NCBI GenBank assembly: GCA_022592445.1
Contig: JABYQR010000138.1
Location: 44,860 to 108,859 of the forward strand
DNA: 64,000 nucleotides
Origin: Cytidiella melzeri
Lineage: Eukaryota; Basidiomycota; Agaricomycetes; Polyporales; Irpicaceae
Direction of reading: 5' to 3'
Part shown: positions 11,129-21,722 of the stretch, piece after piece
Layout: each line of letters opens with the position of its first letter
Numbering within the stretch: the first letter of the stretch is position 1
Program-made: the position numbers and the translations under genes
The notes under the pieces: generated by a model
Told to the model about the DNA's origin: nothing
Database searches by the model: none
Seen by the model: the letters and a program-made list of their open reading frames with translations, nothing else

Positions 11129-11183
11129 CGCATTGATTGCAGTGGACGTAGTGACGAGCGCGAACAACAGACTGAGGCCAGTC

Positions 11184-11277
11184 ACGTCTTGCAAGTTCGT
11201 CACACTGCTTGGCAAGACAAATATAGCCAAACACGGAAAAAATCCGCGCGAGTTTCACGAAAATATGCAAACGGCTG
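11184..11277 (-). repeat. Right terminal inverted repeat of the Tc1/mariner-like element
   Basis: Reverse complement of the left TIR: 41 nt exact at the outer end, then imperfect. It is followed by TA at 11278-11279. Confidence 0.88.
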
Positions 11278-11379
11278 TACCACGCCAGTGGAGAGGGTCT
11301 TAGGCTCTGGGTTTTTCGGTCTGCTCTGCCAAATTCACAAATGTCACGTGTGGCTTATGCAACGTATAGCTAGTGCTTG

Positions 11380-11550
11380 GCGAATATCATTAAATATTCC
11401 AACTAGGCTGTATTTAATGATTACCATTGAATACCAATATCACATGATGGATATTGAATAATAATGTATTTAATAGTATTGGTATTGGTTAATATTGGTA
11501 TTTATTGGTATGTAATGGTATTTGATGATATAGATATAGTCAGTGTTTGG
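11380..11550. repeat. AT-rich repeat region, possible hAT end
   Basis: Rich in TATTTAATG, ATTACCATTGAATAC and TATTGGTATT words, which recur in both orientations. Very similar words (GATTACCATTAAATAC, TATTTAATGG) occur at 19684-19810, on the far side of the repeat block. This may be one terminus of a hAT-like element whose coding remnants start at 11823. The boundary is not certain. Confidence 0.4.
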
Positions 11551-11822
11551 GTGATTCAAGTTCGAGTCCTTGCTCACCTGAGTCTCTGATTGTCTTGCAT
11601 TTATAGCTCACACATTGTAAAATGAACTCACAAAGACAGTAAGATGGTATGCATGACTATTAGCATGCACTATAAGCAGCATTACTGTATATGTTACCAC
11701 CACTTCATTGGAGTTTGGTATGTTCTGTTGTCTTACAACTGGACAGTGCTACTACATAGACTTTGAACAAATTGGTACATGTATGCTAACACTTGCTCCG
11801 GATAGACACACCAATGAGATAC

Positions 11823-12115
11823 TCAATACCCTTGCCAAGCCTGATCTGTAACCACTCCTTTGAGATAACAGTCTTTGATGCCTTCCTTGGCCCCAAGAGA
11901 TGAGTGAGAGTCTCTCATAGTGTGCTTGCATGATGAGAATAGCCTCTCAACAAAGACACTGACACCAGGAATTGCAAGAATGTCCCGTGCGATGTGAGAG
12001 AGGGTGGGAAAGACCTTTGCATGACTCTACATAGGCAAGTTGGTTAGCAAGGACCACAAGTTTGTCTTAAATGTGGTACATACCTTCCATCAAGTGAGTA
12101 CATCCTCATCATCCT
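11823..12115 (-). pseudogene. hAT transposase C-terminal fragment (decayed)
   Basis: Translating the minus strand gives the hAT C-terminal dimerisation region: HAKVFPTLSHIARDILAIPG then SVFVERLFSSCKHTMRDSHS and SLGAKEGIKDC. Upstream, across an apparent intron, is PQDDEDVLT followed by a stop where the family has Trp (the usual xxxLxWWK), then WK. The premature stop marks a pseudogene. The stop of the last exon is at 11823. The N-terminal exons may lie beyond the inserted LTRs, around 14830-15000. Confidence 0.75.
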
Positions 12116-13130
12116 GAGGAGAATGTGCAACACTGGGGTAAAGCTCTATTCAGATGAGCAGCTGATGTGACTGATGCAAAGGCTATTGCAGATGCAAAAA
12201 TTGACTTGTTGGCTGGCTGTGCAGATGTGGGTGTGTTGGCAGACTGCAAGGCTGTGGCAAGAGCAGAGGAATACTGGGTATAAACCTCTCTGAGAAGATG
12301 CTCTGCTTGAGCTGCTACTTTTGTGGCCCATCAGGCGGTGTGTTAGCCCATAATGTGATAGCCTAGGGTAAAATTAGTACAGAGTCAAAGCTTTCTGGAG
12401 AGTGCCAAGAATGCACATACATTTTAAAGAAGAATGCCCCGCTCAATCTCTGCCAGAGTTGTTCCACCAGTGTGACACTAACACATACCCAGGACACAGA
12501 GGGACCAGGCACAAACACACCAGACCTCGAGGGAGGTGATCACGTGTGTGAGTAGTAACAGGAGCAGAGTGAATATGTGATGGTAGTGGGTCCAAGAGTC
12601 CTAGGCTTCACCTGAACACAAATGAGAGGGGATGCAATGTGGCAAGAGGCAACAAGATGCAACAAGATGCAGCGCAAAGCAACGAGGCAAGAGGAGTGCA
12701 AGTGGTAGGTGGGAGCTGCAATACAACTAGGAGCAAGAGGGGGGGATTGGGTATGTAGAGAAGTGCAAGAAACAACAGTGATGCATGCCAAGGGATTTAC
12801 AAGGTGCAAGGTAAAGAACCCAAGAGGGTAATGGTGGGGAAAGCTTGAAGGTTGAGTGAAACAATGAGAAGAGGTTGCAAGGGATGAGAGGAAAGGAGAA
12901 AGCACAGTGAATCACAGTTGCCTAGTGAAAGAGAAATGTGGCTTTAAAATGCAGGGCAGTGAAAGGAACACAATATAAACACAGTGGCCAAGAGAAGGTA
13001 AACAATGGCTCAAAAGGAGGATGCAGTGAAAGAGGAATGCAACTCAGTGAAATAACACAGTAGAATAACACAGTGAGGAACACAAGAGGGCTCTAGCACG
13101 CAACACAAATGAGATATACGCACCACAAGT
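12116..13130. other. Purine-rich low-complexity DNA, no gene recognised
   Basis: Strongly G/A-rich on the plus strand with repeated words such as GCAAGAGG, AACAAGATGCA and ACACAGTG. The minus-strand open frames here are Ser/Leu/Cys-rich products of this composition and match nothing I know. It may be the body of the decayed hAT element. Confidence 0.5.
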
Positions 13131-13133
13131 AAG

Positions 13134-13226
13134 CTCAAGACACAAGATGCAAGGAGCAAGGAGGCTCGAGACGCAAGATGCAAGGAGCAAGGAGGCTTGA
13201 GACGCAAGATGCAAGGCCTGCAGAGG
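13134..13226. repeat. Minisatellite, 31 bp unit, three copies
   Basis: Units begin at 13134, 13165 and 13196, giving an exact 31 bp period. The consensus opens CTCGAGACGCAAGATGCAAG. Diverged relatives of the same unit reappear at 14463-14570, on the other side of LTR A. Confidence 0.8.
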
Positions 13227-13349
13227 CAAACTTGAAGGGGGAAACATGGGGGGATGTCGTATTCTGAACTACTCAAGGTACAAACACACTGTGTATAAAT
13301 ACTACTGCAAAAAGTCCATATCAAATTCAAGGTCTGTGTGAGAGTGAGG

Positions 13350-13996
13350 CGTCGTAGATGGCCCGACTTGCCCTTATTTTTTGCATTTTACCTCCAGTTT
13401 TTACCTTTGAAACCTGGTTGCAACCCAGTTGCAACCCTCTCTGCACACGTCTATTAAGCGCCCGTATCATGTGGCTTAGACACTCTACATGGTCACATTA
13501 CTTGCTGCTACGTCACACTGGCACATGACTCAGCTTATGTAAGACCACATGGCTACAACCACATGGCTCAGCCCATAGCTAGGGTTTGACGTCATAGATA
13601 GTGCTCACATGGACTCCTATTGTTCTTTCGCTATTGTTCTCTTTATGGAAGGATGTTCTCACAGGTGTGGGAATGGAATACAATAATTGGTCTCCTTTTA
13701 GATAGATTCTCTCACAAGTAGAGTTCTTGGCAAAGTCTAGAAAATAGCTGTTGTTCTCCTTTAGGTAGTTCTATTGTTCTTCATTCACACGGCTTCTTGC
13801 AAAGCCTGCCCTTAACATGATCTGTGCGCAGGTCCTTGAAGTCTATATATACAGCTGCATGTACGCTCCTAGCCCCCCATCTCAACCTCTTGGTCTTTAC
13901 TGGGCTAGGTAAGCAACCCCCTCTTGTACTACATAGCAGGTAGTATCAATACTAACTTGGTCTTTACTGGGCTAGCAACTTGCATAAAGTTTGATA
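13350..13996 (+). mobile_element. LTR A of a gypsy-type family (plus orientation)
   Basis: About 645 bp. It shares the sequence order of the LTRs at 15068-15694, 22506-23174 and 60036-60445. All start close to TGTCGTAGATGGCC and run through TTAAGCGCCCGTATCA and a CTATATATA promoter-like box. The complete copies end after TTGGTCTTTACTGGGCTAG. The sequence just inside (TGGTGAGAGCATTGTGCTCC) looks like a primer-binding site and is also shared. The first base of the TG terminus is mutated here. Confidence 0.75.
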
Positions 13997-14335
13997 GCTG
14001 GTGAGAGCATTGTGCTCCAAGCCTGCCACCACCTCTTTGTTGTCATCCACATTGTGTCCCTATTAGTAGCGTCGAGCTTTGTCTCTGTGACACAAGGACC
14101 TCTGGTATCGGGTCTGTACTCCCAACACTGCCATGGGAACGTATGGTGTGCTATGGTTTGATGTTCTACATCGTTCCAGCACCTTCTATGATTATGTGAC
14201 CAGTCTGTCACATGTACTTGATCACATGCAGGAGCCATGTGCCATCGATAAGATAAGATAAGGAAAATAAAAGGAAAATAAAAGGAAAAAGTGTGCATGT
14301 TTGTGACAGGCTGCAAGGAAACCAAGAGTGGCACA
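13997..14335 (+). mobile_element. Internal fragment of a gypsy-type element after LTR A
   Basis: Begins with the primer-binding-like site and continues into about 240 bp (14090-14330) also found at 58155-58395 in a different gypsy element. Both copies keep an open frame containing KDLWYRVCTPNTA or KDPWYWVCTPNTA, STFYD and VTSLSHVLDHMQEPCAIDK. It is therefore probably a protein-coding part of gag rather than a passive repeat. Similarity stops near 14335. Confidence 0.55.
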
Positions 14336-14829
14336 GGAAAGTGCCAATGTGCTCAAGGCTGCCCAAAATTTGCGAGAGACATGGACAAGAACTTGTGCGA
14401 GAACTCATTTCATAACTCAAGAGAGCACAAGCTCGAGTGCCTAAAGGACTGAGCCATAGACAAGCTCAAGACGCAAGGTGCAAGGAGCAAGTCAGCTCGA
14501 GATGCAAGCTGTAGAACCAGCTCAAGAAGCAAGCTTCAGAACCAGCTCTCGCACAACCCTCAAGATGTCTTGCAAGGGCTCTCAAGTGACAAGGAGCTCT
14601 GCTTGTTTGCAAGAAGAGGCTCTTGTTTGAGCTTGTTGCATGTCCAGCAGTTTCTGGGCGTATCACTGGGTGGGCATACCACGTATAAGATTAAGAAGAT
14701 GATGCTCTGTGCTGCACATTTTCTGGATAATCTGACACATTTTCTTGCGCCGTGGCTCACTTCACAGAACATCTACCACAATAGCATGGAACTGACCACT
14801 TTATCAGCTCAAGTGATTTAAGGAACAGT

Positions 14830-15000
14830 GTCTTACCTTATCAGCAACAGTTGGTTGCTGTTTTGCTTTTCCTGACATCTTCTTAGTACTACTGACTGCC
14901 TCTCTCATGTCCTCATCACTGCTGACAATTTCAGCCTCAGACAACTGTGAGTCAGTGTCACTCTCATTGTTGTTACAGAGACAGAGCTCGATGCAGCAAC
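14830..15000 (-). pseudogene. Probable N-terminal exon of a transposase (hAT?)
   Basis: Minus-strand frame reads NNESDTDSQLSEAEIV, SSDEDMREAVS and KMSGKAKQQPTVADK, then a good donor GTAAGA. Acidic and Lys-rich openings of this sort are common before the BED-type finger of hAT proteins. It lies upstream, in transcription order, of the C-terminal hAT remnant at 11823-12115. The assignment is by position and composition only. Confidence 0.35.
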
Positions 15001-15067
15001 TAGGGACACGATGTGGAAGACAACAACAAGGTGGTGGCAGGCATGTCGCAAAATGCTCTCACCAACT

Positions 15068-15694
15068 ATAAACCTTATTCAGGTATCTAACCCAGTAAAG
15101 ACCAAGTTAGTGTTTATACTACTCACTATGTAGCACAAGAGGGGGTTGTTCACCTAGCCCAGTAAAGACCAAGAGGTCGATATGGGGGGCTAGGAGCGTA
15201 CATGCAGCTGCTTATATAGACTTCAGAGCCTGTGCACAGACCAGACTTATCATGAAGTTGTTTGGGAAGCAAGAACAAAAGAACTACCTAAAGGAGAACA
15301 ATAGCTATTGTCTGGACTCTGCCAAGACCTCTACCCATGAGAGAATCTGTCTCAAAGGAGACCAGTTATTGTATTCCATTCCCACACCTGTGAGAACACT
15401 CTTCCATAAAGAGAACAATAGCAAAAGAACAATAGGAGCTCATGTCTTACCCTAGCTATGGGCTGAGCCATGTGGTTGTAGCCATGTGGTCTTACATAAG
15501 CTGAGTCACATGCCAGTGTGATGTAGCAGCAAGTAACATGACCATGTAGAGCGTCTAAGCCACGTGACACGGGCGCTTAGTAGACGTGCAAGGGGTTGTG
15601 CAGAGAGGGTTGCAACTGGGTTGCAACCAGGTTTCAAAGGTAGAAACAAGAGGTAAAATGCAAAAAATAAGGGCTAGTTGGGCCATCCACAACA
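15068..15694 (-). mobile_element. LTR B of the same gypsy-type family (minus orientation)
   Basis: Reverse-complement relative of LTR A over its full length. The TGTTGTGGATGGCC end is at 15694 and the ACTGGGTTAG end near 15068. About 65 bp of internal sequence with the primer-binding-like site follows on its left (15000-15067). LTRs A and B therefore face each other. Confidence 0.75.
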
Positions 15695-15870
15695 ATTGTT
15701 ATCTGGTAGCTTCTCCTTTTCAAAGACCTCTCGGTCTAACACAGTTTCTCCAGCCTCATCTTCTGCTTCATTGACAAGTACCTCACAAGCACAAAGGTAC
15801 AGATCTTCCTCTTCTGGGCTAACTTCCAGTTCAAGGCCAAATAGTAGCTCTCTTCTGATAGTCAATGTGC
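15695..15870 (-). pseudogene. Coding-like fragment cut by LTR B
   Basis: Open minus-strand stretch with RRELLFGLELEVSPEEEDLY, LCACEVLVNEAEDEAGE and VLDREVFEKEKLPD, ending at the LTR B border. Its acidic, helix-prone composition looks like real protein, but no family was recognised. It may be part of the same decayed hAT gene. Confidence 0.35.
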
Positions 15871-15899
15871 TGTCAAGCGGTGATAAAATATGGCAATAT

Positions 15900-16106
15900 G
15901 CAGTCTGTCAGAGGCACTTCAGACAATCAAGGTAGCTACACAACACTATGAAACTTGTATGGGTACCTGAGCAGTGCAGAACAGAGGCAGTTCAAATGAT
16001 GAAGGTAGCTATGCAACATCATAAAACTGTATATGGATGCATGAGCAGTGTAAAACATAGGGAACAGGCTGTATAAGTGGAGAGACAAAGATCAAACAAA
16101 CATAGC
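15900..16106. repeat. Tandem repeat array, about 180 bp unit (left part)
   Basis: Contains the same units as 19003-19680: GAAACTTGTATG, CATGAGCAGTGCAAAACAG and GGAGAGACAAAGATCAAACA. The array is split by the DDE transposon at 16109-19000. Confidence 0.7.
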
Positions 16107-16108
16107 TA

Positions 16109-19000
16109 AGGTAGGGCTCATACACACATCTCTAACGTCACGTGATGAACGTGACGGAAAACGTTACATTTTGCGAAATATCTTAATAGCACATGCTAGC
16201 TTTCCAAATCAATCAATCGAGCCGCACAGAAGTCTTCATTGAGTAGCTGCTAAGCCCTCTGCGCGACCCGATTTCAGATAATCTCAAAAAATAAAGTGTG
16301 ATAACAGAAATACCCTTAGATATTAGTCATTCTTTTCGATTTGCCGCGTCGCGTCAGGTCGCGTCGTAGGTCTTATTGCTCTCATGCTGGCAAGCCTCGT
16401 AGACTTCGGAAGGATGGCCAAACGGAAGTTACGAAACTTGAAGAATCTCGGCTCATACGTGCATGCCAATACGAAGCGGACACAGCTTGCAAAAGCAGGA
16501 AAGGAGAATGTAAGCATGCTCACATTGTGTAGATGTGCTCGAGTAACAATAGTATTTTATTCATTCAGCAAGCTCCTCCATCCATGGGCACATCTCAACC
16601 TATCCTTCCTACACAGGCTGCAGAAAAAGGCCCCTCGCCCGCTACGCCCCTGTCCAGTGTTCTTAACCAACAAAGTTCTTTCCCTCGGACTGTCAACAGA
16701 GTCGCCAACCCGTTCCCATCACTTTCCCAAACCTCGCAAATGTTGAGTAATTTGCCCGAAGCAGTGGAAACAGCTTCGGTTGCCACAGAAGAGCTTTTCG
16801 AGACCGATGGTGCCGATATTGATGCGGCAGCAGGCGAGAGCATGCCCGAGCTGGAAGCGGAGGAAGAATCTGAAGACGAGGCTAGTGACCATGATGAGGA
16901 GTCTGAGGATGAGCATCCTGGGGACCCGACCACAGCAGAGAGCACATCGCAAGCAGGCGGAGGGATGAGCTGGGAGGAAAGGAAGCCTCCAACTGTCGGA
17001 GAGGCTGTGGCGGCACTCAAACAGCTCACAGAGCTTCTCGAGCCACAGAGGGGTAAGGGGAAGAGTCGAGGATACCGGGATGGGGAATTTGATCGCTGGA
17101 CAAGGAAGCATCTCGAGTTGATGGCTGTGTTCTTGAACTTATACACGAGCCCCACATCAAATGTGCACAATATGTGGATGGACGCATCGAAACAAGCTGC
17201 TGCGGCAATAGGAACACAAAGGGGGAGAAAGGGAGAGACCGGCAAGAAAGAATGGTGGGCGCGACGCTTACGAAAGCGGACAAAGGCATTCATCGCCACG
17301 CGAAACGTACCTCAAAACCCGTACGGCACCACGAAGTCAAAGGTTGATACCGATGACGAGCTTGCACGCGACATCAAGCTGCATCTGCAAGCACAAGGGA
17401 AGTACGTCAGAGCCGCGGATATAGTGACCTTCCTCCGTGATGCCGAAGTGCAGGCGAGGCATGGGCTGACTAAGTCTGTCTCGCTGGCTACCGCAAAACG
17501 ATGGATGCGCCGTCTTGGATATCGCTGGGTCAAGGACCACAAGGGCTTATATGTGGATGGGCATGAACGAGAAGATGTGGTGGAGTTTCGACAGCAGACC
17601 TTCATTCCGGCATGGATTAAGCTCGAGCCAGCGATGCGCGCATGGACGTGGGAGAACATCGAGGAGGAATTCTCTAGCCGATATCCAGGGCAACGGATTG
17701 TGGTGTGGTTTCATGACGAATCCATCTTCTACGCTCACGACCGGCGGACATCACAATGGGTGAAGGTCGGCGCATCACCTACGCCATATGCAAAAGGCGA
17801 GGGTGTCTCACTTATGGTCGCTGACTTTGTCTCGGCGGATTACGGGTGGTTGCGCTCGAAGGACGGCAAGCGATCAGCGAGAGTCATTTTTCGACCTGGG
17901 AAAAATCGGGACGGATACTTTGACCACGATGATGTGCTTGCGCAAGCCGACCTGGCCATGGACATCCTACAGCAGGACTATGCTGATGAGATTCATGTCT
18001 TTGTTTATGACAATGCGCAAACTCACCAGAAGCGACCAGACGGCTCGCTTTCCGCGCGGAAAATGCCCAAGAACATCCCAAAGCAGGGGACAAACTGGGG
18101 TGTCAAAGTTACGGCGCGTGATGGCGACGGGAAGGTTATCCATGGAGCGGATGGAAAGCCTTTGAAGAAGAAGATCAAGATGTCGAACGGGACTCTGAAA
18201 GATGGGCAAACACAAGACCTTTACTTTCCGGAGGGCCACGAGCGTGCAGGAGTTTTCAAAGGAATGGCGGTCATCCTGCAGGAGCGAGGTTACGGGGACA
18301 TGTCGAAGGTGCGGGCCGAGTGCGCTAAATTCAAGTGCGCCGTGAATGCAACAGACTGTTGTTGCCGCCGGATGCTCTACAACGAAGTCGATTTCAAAAA
18401 CGTCAGGTCGCTCCTCGAAATGCAATGCGAGAAGCGTGGTTTTGACGTACATTTCTTGCCGAAGTTCCATTGCGAACTCAATCCTATCGAGCAGTGCTGG
18501 GGTCACGCGAAACGTGTTTACCGACTGAAACCGCCATCATCGAAGGTCGAAGATCTCGAACGAAACATGGTTGCGTCCTTGGACTCAGTATCCCTTGAGC
18601 AGATTCGGCGGTATGGCACTCCTCTCGTCATTGCTTGAGTCAACAAACATTGATATTAACCCCATCCTAGCTATTCAAGGCGATGCAGACGACTTATTGA
18701 CGCGTACCGAAAAGGTCTCGATGGCAAACAAGCAGCCTGGGCCAACAAGAAGTATCGAGGTCACCGGGTTCTTCCTGAATCACTCCTGGTGGACATGGAA
18801 AAAGCAGAGCAGTGTAGCAATTTGTAGAGTTCGAAGTACATGTATAACATCCAAAAGGTGGACGCGCGTCGTCGTTGATGATGGGAACAACTAGGCTCTG
18901 AATGCGGCCGTAGAAGCAGCACAGATTAGGGGTAAGAAAGCTCACGTGCATGTGACATCTCCGTGACGAGAGGTTGGAGGCTGGTGCATGAGCCCTACCT
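16109..19000 (+). mobile_element. Complete DDE transposon with TA target duplication
   Basis: The ends are inverted repeats starting AGGTAGGGCTCAT, about 28 bp and imperfect (ACACACATCTCTAAC against GCACCAGCCTCCAAC). TA flanks both ends, at 16107-16108 and 19001-19002. The 2,892 bp element carries one intact transposase gene. It is inserted into the 180 bp tandem array, so it is younger than the array. TA duplication and terminal layout fit the Tc1/mariner/IS630 superfamily. Confidence 0.85.
16414..18638 (+). CDS. Intact DDE transposase with long D-E spacing
   Basis: Two exons (16414-16509 and 16569-18638, intron 59 nt) encode 721 aa without interruption. A basic start (MAKRKLRNLKNLGSYVHANT) precedes a Ser/Pro-rich then strongly acidic segment, then a DNA-binding-like region (LTKSVSLATAKRWMRRLGYR). 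The catalytic core follows: Asp415 in WFHDESIFYAHDR, Asp513 in VYDNAQTHQKR and Glu673 in CELNPIEQCWGHAKR. The motifs are those of IS630/Tc1/mariner-type transposases. However, 159 residues separate the second Asp and the Glu, where the family usually has about 34-39. The insertion holds a Cys cluster (KCAVNATDCCCRR). The transposase is probably functional in sequence. The exact subfamily name is not known to me. Confidence 0.85.
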
Positions 19001-19002
19001 TA

Positions 19003-19680
19003 GAACTTGATGAAACTTGTATGAATACATGAGCAGTGCAAAAAGGGGTAATGCAAAAGATCAAGATAGCTACACAACACTAAAAATTGTGTATGGGTGC
19101 ATGAGCAATGCAAAATGTAGAAAGCAGGCTATACAAGTGGAGAAAACAAAGATCAACCAAACATAGTTGGAACACTATGAAACTTGTATGAATTCATGAG
19201 CAGTGCAAAACAGAGGCAGTACAAATGATTAAGTTAGCTTCACAACATGAAAACTTGTATATAGATGCATAAGCAGTGCAAAAGATAGGGAACAGTCTGT
19301 ATCAGTGGAGAGACAAAGATCAAACAAACACAGCTGGAACACATAGTTGCAACACTATGAAATGTGTATGAACCCATGAGCAGTGCAAAACAGAGGCAGT
19401 ACAAATGATTAAGATAGCTACGCAACATGGAAACTTGTATATGGGTGCATGAGCAGTGCAAAAGATAGGGAACAGTCTGTATAAGTGGAGAGACAAAGAT
19501 AAAAAAAAACAGCTGGAACGTTAACAAACTTGTATGAGTACATGAGCAGTGCAAAACAAAGGCAGTACAAATGATTAAGGTAGCTATGCAGCATTGAAAA
19601 ACTGTGTATGGGTGCATGAACATTGCAAAATGTAGGAAAGAGGCTGTACATACATGCATGTGCCCAAAACTTTTTACATG
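19003..19680. repeat. Tandem repeat array, about 180 bp unit (right part)
   Basis: The marker GGAGA(G/A)ACAAAGAT recurs at 19138, 19307 and 19487, giving periods of 169 and 180 bp. Each unit contains two related halves ending in GAGCAGTGCAAAA. The minus-strand open frames over this stretch are by-products of the repeat. Confidence 0.8.
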
Positions 19681-19683
19681 CCT

Positions 19684-19810
19684 AATATTCCAGAATACCA
19701 TTAAATACAGGAATAGTATTGTATTGTAATGTAATGTCATGTAATGTATTTAATGGTAATCATATTCTGGAATTTTCTCCACAAGAGAGTATTTAATGGG
19801 TATTTAATGA
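19684..19810. repeat. AT-rich imperfect hairpin, possible hAT end
   Basis: ATTCCAGAATACCATTAAATAC (left) pairs with GTATTTAATGG...ATTCTGGAAT (right) around a spacer of TGTAATG repeats. Related words occur at 11390-11550. Confidence 0.5.
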
Positions 19811-20430
19811 TCTTCTGAGATTATGTTGCATTATAATAGTATTTTTGTAGAGCACTACGTATAGTGTGTGCTCTTTCATGTGCATACTGTTCTGCCAGTC
19901 AGAGGTGTTCATTCCCTGTCTCACCTTGTGCTTCTTTTTTTTTTTCATCTGTTTGTGGTGCAGATCCCCCCACACAACCATCATGTCTTGCATCACGGTT
20001 TGTGGTTGCTATCGCGACATTGCTGCTGTTTTCTTCCCTGCGCGATTGATATTTATTGTTTATCGCAGTTTTGCCATGCACCACAATATCCCTCATACCA
20101 TCAGACCATTCTTTACTTTGGAGAATTGGGTCTTTCCCATTCTCGATGGTCTGGGCCTATCACACTGCCTTCTGTGCATGGCTATTATCAGTCCACTTTC
20201 CAGATGACTGTTACTTTGCTTTCACTGTGAGATGTTGTGCTTGGCACCAATTGGTGCATAGTTAGCAGTGCTGTTGTTGTTTCAGGTTGTTTGTTGGATC
20301 ACAGTTCCATTTTTACAACACCTTTGATCATATTTGGGTACAGCAATTGTTTAGTATGTTGTGGCCATGTCTGTTTTCTCTTTGTCTTTACTAATTGCAT
20401 GCATTGTTCCTGACGGTGTGCATTGAGTTC
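19811..20430. other. No gene recognised
   Basis: Contains short T/C-rich open frames without recognisable domains. It lies just beyond the 3' end of the truncated minus-strand gag element. Confidence 0.4.
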
Positions 20431-20494
20431 AAGGTCACCCAAAATGCAGGGGTACTATGTGGAAGACTGCCTGAGATCCGACAACCAAAACAGC

Positions 20495-21269
20495 CTACTC
20501 AAACACCTTCAGATTGAATGCATATGCTACAATTTTATTCACCTTGCATTGGTCTTTGAGCGCATTGTACGTGGTGGCGCAAGTTTGGAAGTACAAGACG
20601 CGTTGCAAGTACTCAGTGCTCAAGCTTGACTTGAGGCAATTGAAGAGGTCCTGCTGGCTCCAGCCAGTACAAGGGGCCCATGTCTCAAACTCAGAGATGT
20701 GGGCAGCAATTGTCTTATTGCCTTGCTTCATGCTGGAAATCTTTGTTTTGGCCTCCATGACAGCATTAATGGGCTCAAACTTGGCTTTGAAAGCCTCGAT
20801 GAAAGTCGTTATCAAATGCTGGCTTGCTATTTGCTAGCTCCTCAATATGAGGGCGGGCCCAATCAGCAGCGTTGTCTTGCATGAGCAACAATGCACTTGT
20901 GACAAGCTTCTGAGAGTCAAAGATTTTGGCACCGTAGTTATCAAGCACCAGCTTGCCGTTAGTGTCTTGCTGGAGGAACACTTTGCCTTGGTTCTGCGCC
21001 CAGACTATGAACAAGTGGCGGAAGAGCCTTGCTTCCGATGATGTCTTCCCCTTGAAGGAGACTGGTTTCTCAACAATGCTTCTCTCCCGAGAAGTGTGCG
21101 TGGCAGCGGAAATTGCTGGAACCTGTGCGGCTGTCAGTGCTGCCACTTGATTGGTGAGGTTGATCATCCTCTCTGTCAAATTCCCAAATAAATTCAGGAT
21201 GTCTTGGGTGCTGAGGTCAGCGGTTGGAGCAGCAGGAGCATCAGTGGTGGTTGGCTGGTTGGGATTCAT
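20495..21269 (-). pseudogene. Gypsy-type gag (one frameshift, truncated element)
   Basis: Retrotransposon capsid protein. It starts MNPNQPTTTDAPAAPTADLS, with a short coiled-coil-like stretch (LFGNLTERMINLTNQVAAL). The capsid core follows: VSFKGKTSSEARLFRHLF, AADWARPHIEEL, TTFIEAFKAKFEP, then QGNKTIAAHISEFE. The frame shifts by one base near 20800. No zinc knuckle, protease or polymerase follows; the element breaks off before 20430. Its 5' LTR is LTR C, to the right. Confidence 0.75.
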
Positions 21270-21722
21270 GTCTTCTTTTGTGTTGGTGATAAGGAGCAAA
21301 TTTTCTTTGGTGGGTGGTTGGTAGGTTTCTGTGTAGTACTCATGATCAATAGCTTCAGTTGGATCTAACTGATTGAACCGATTGGGGCATGGCTGCTTTT
21401 CACACTCGTGGAATGATCCTTTGTTGGTTCAAAAGTGGTTGTCTGTGACCAAGATGGGATTGAAGAAATGTATGCAATTATCACAACACAATACTTCAGA
21501 AGACGTGGCGGGCAAAACTTCTCAACTATCGAATCCAGTTGAAGTAGCTATCTCTGTTAACTACATTGAGCTGTGCAAGAACTTTGCTATAGTTCTTGCA
21601 AAGCTACTTAGACAAGATCTTTCCAATTGCTTTGCAACCCCAGTCTAGGAGTTTTCACTTGCGGTCTGCTGTGACTGGCACGACTTTGTCAAGTCAATTA
21701 AGGAAGCAGTTGATTTTATTGA

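Larger units (their letters stand above)
3952..11277. mobile_element. Tc1/mariner-like DNA transposon, with nested LINE
   Basis: Both ends carry the same terminal inverted repeat, starting CAGCCGTTTGCATATTTTCG. It is perfect for 41 nt, then imperfect to about 90 nt. Each end is directly flanked by TA (3950-3951 and 11278-11279), the target duplication expected for the Tc1/mariner/IS630 superfamily. Inside lie a decayed transposase on the minus strand (10112-11128) and a decayed multi-exon companion gene on the plus strand (8308-9979), arranged tail to tail. A LINE copy (4079-7955) is inserted between the left TIR and the companion gene; without it the element would be about 3.4 kb. Stops and frameshifts in both genes show that this copy is dead. 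Confidence 0.85.

Noticed and set aside
11540..11575. T-arm-like string CAAGTTCGAGTCCTTGC
   Set aside because: Only the 3' part resembles a tRNA; the loop is one base too long and no 5' half is present.
19240..19740. 166-codon minus-strand open frame
   Set aside because: It is generated by the 180 bp tandem repeat and repeats with it.
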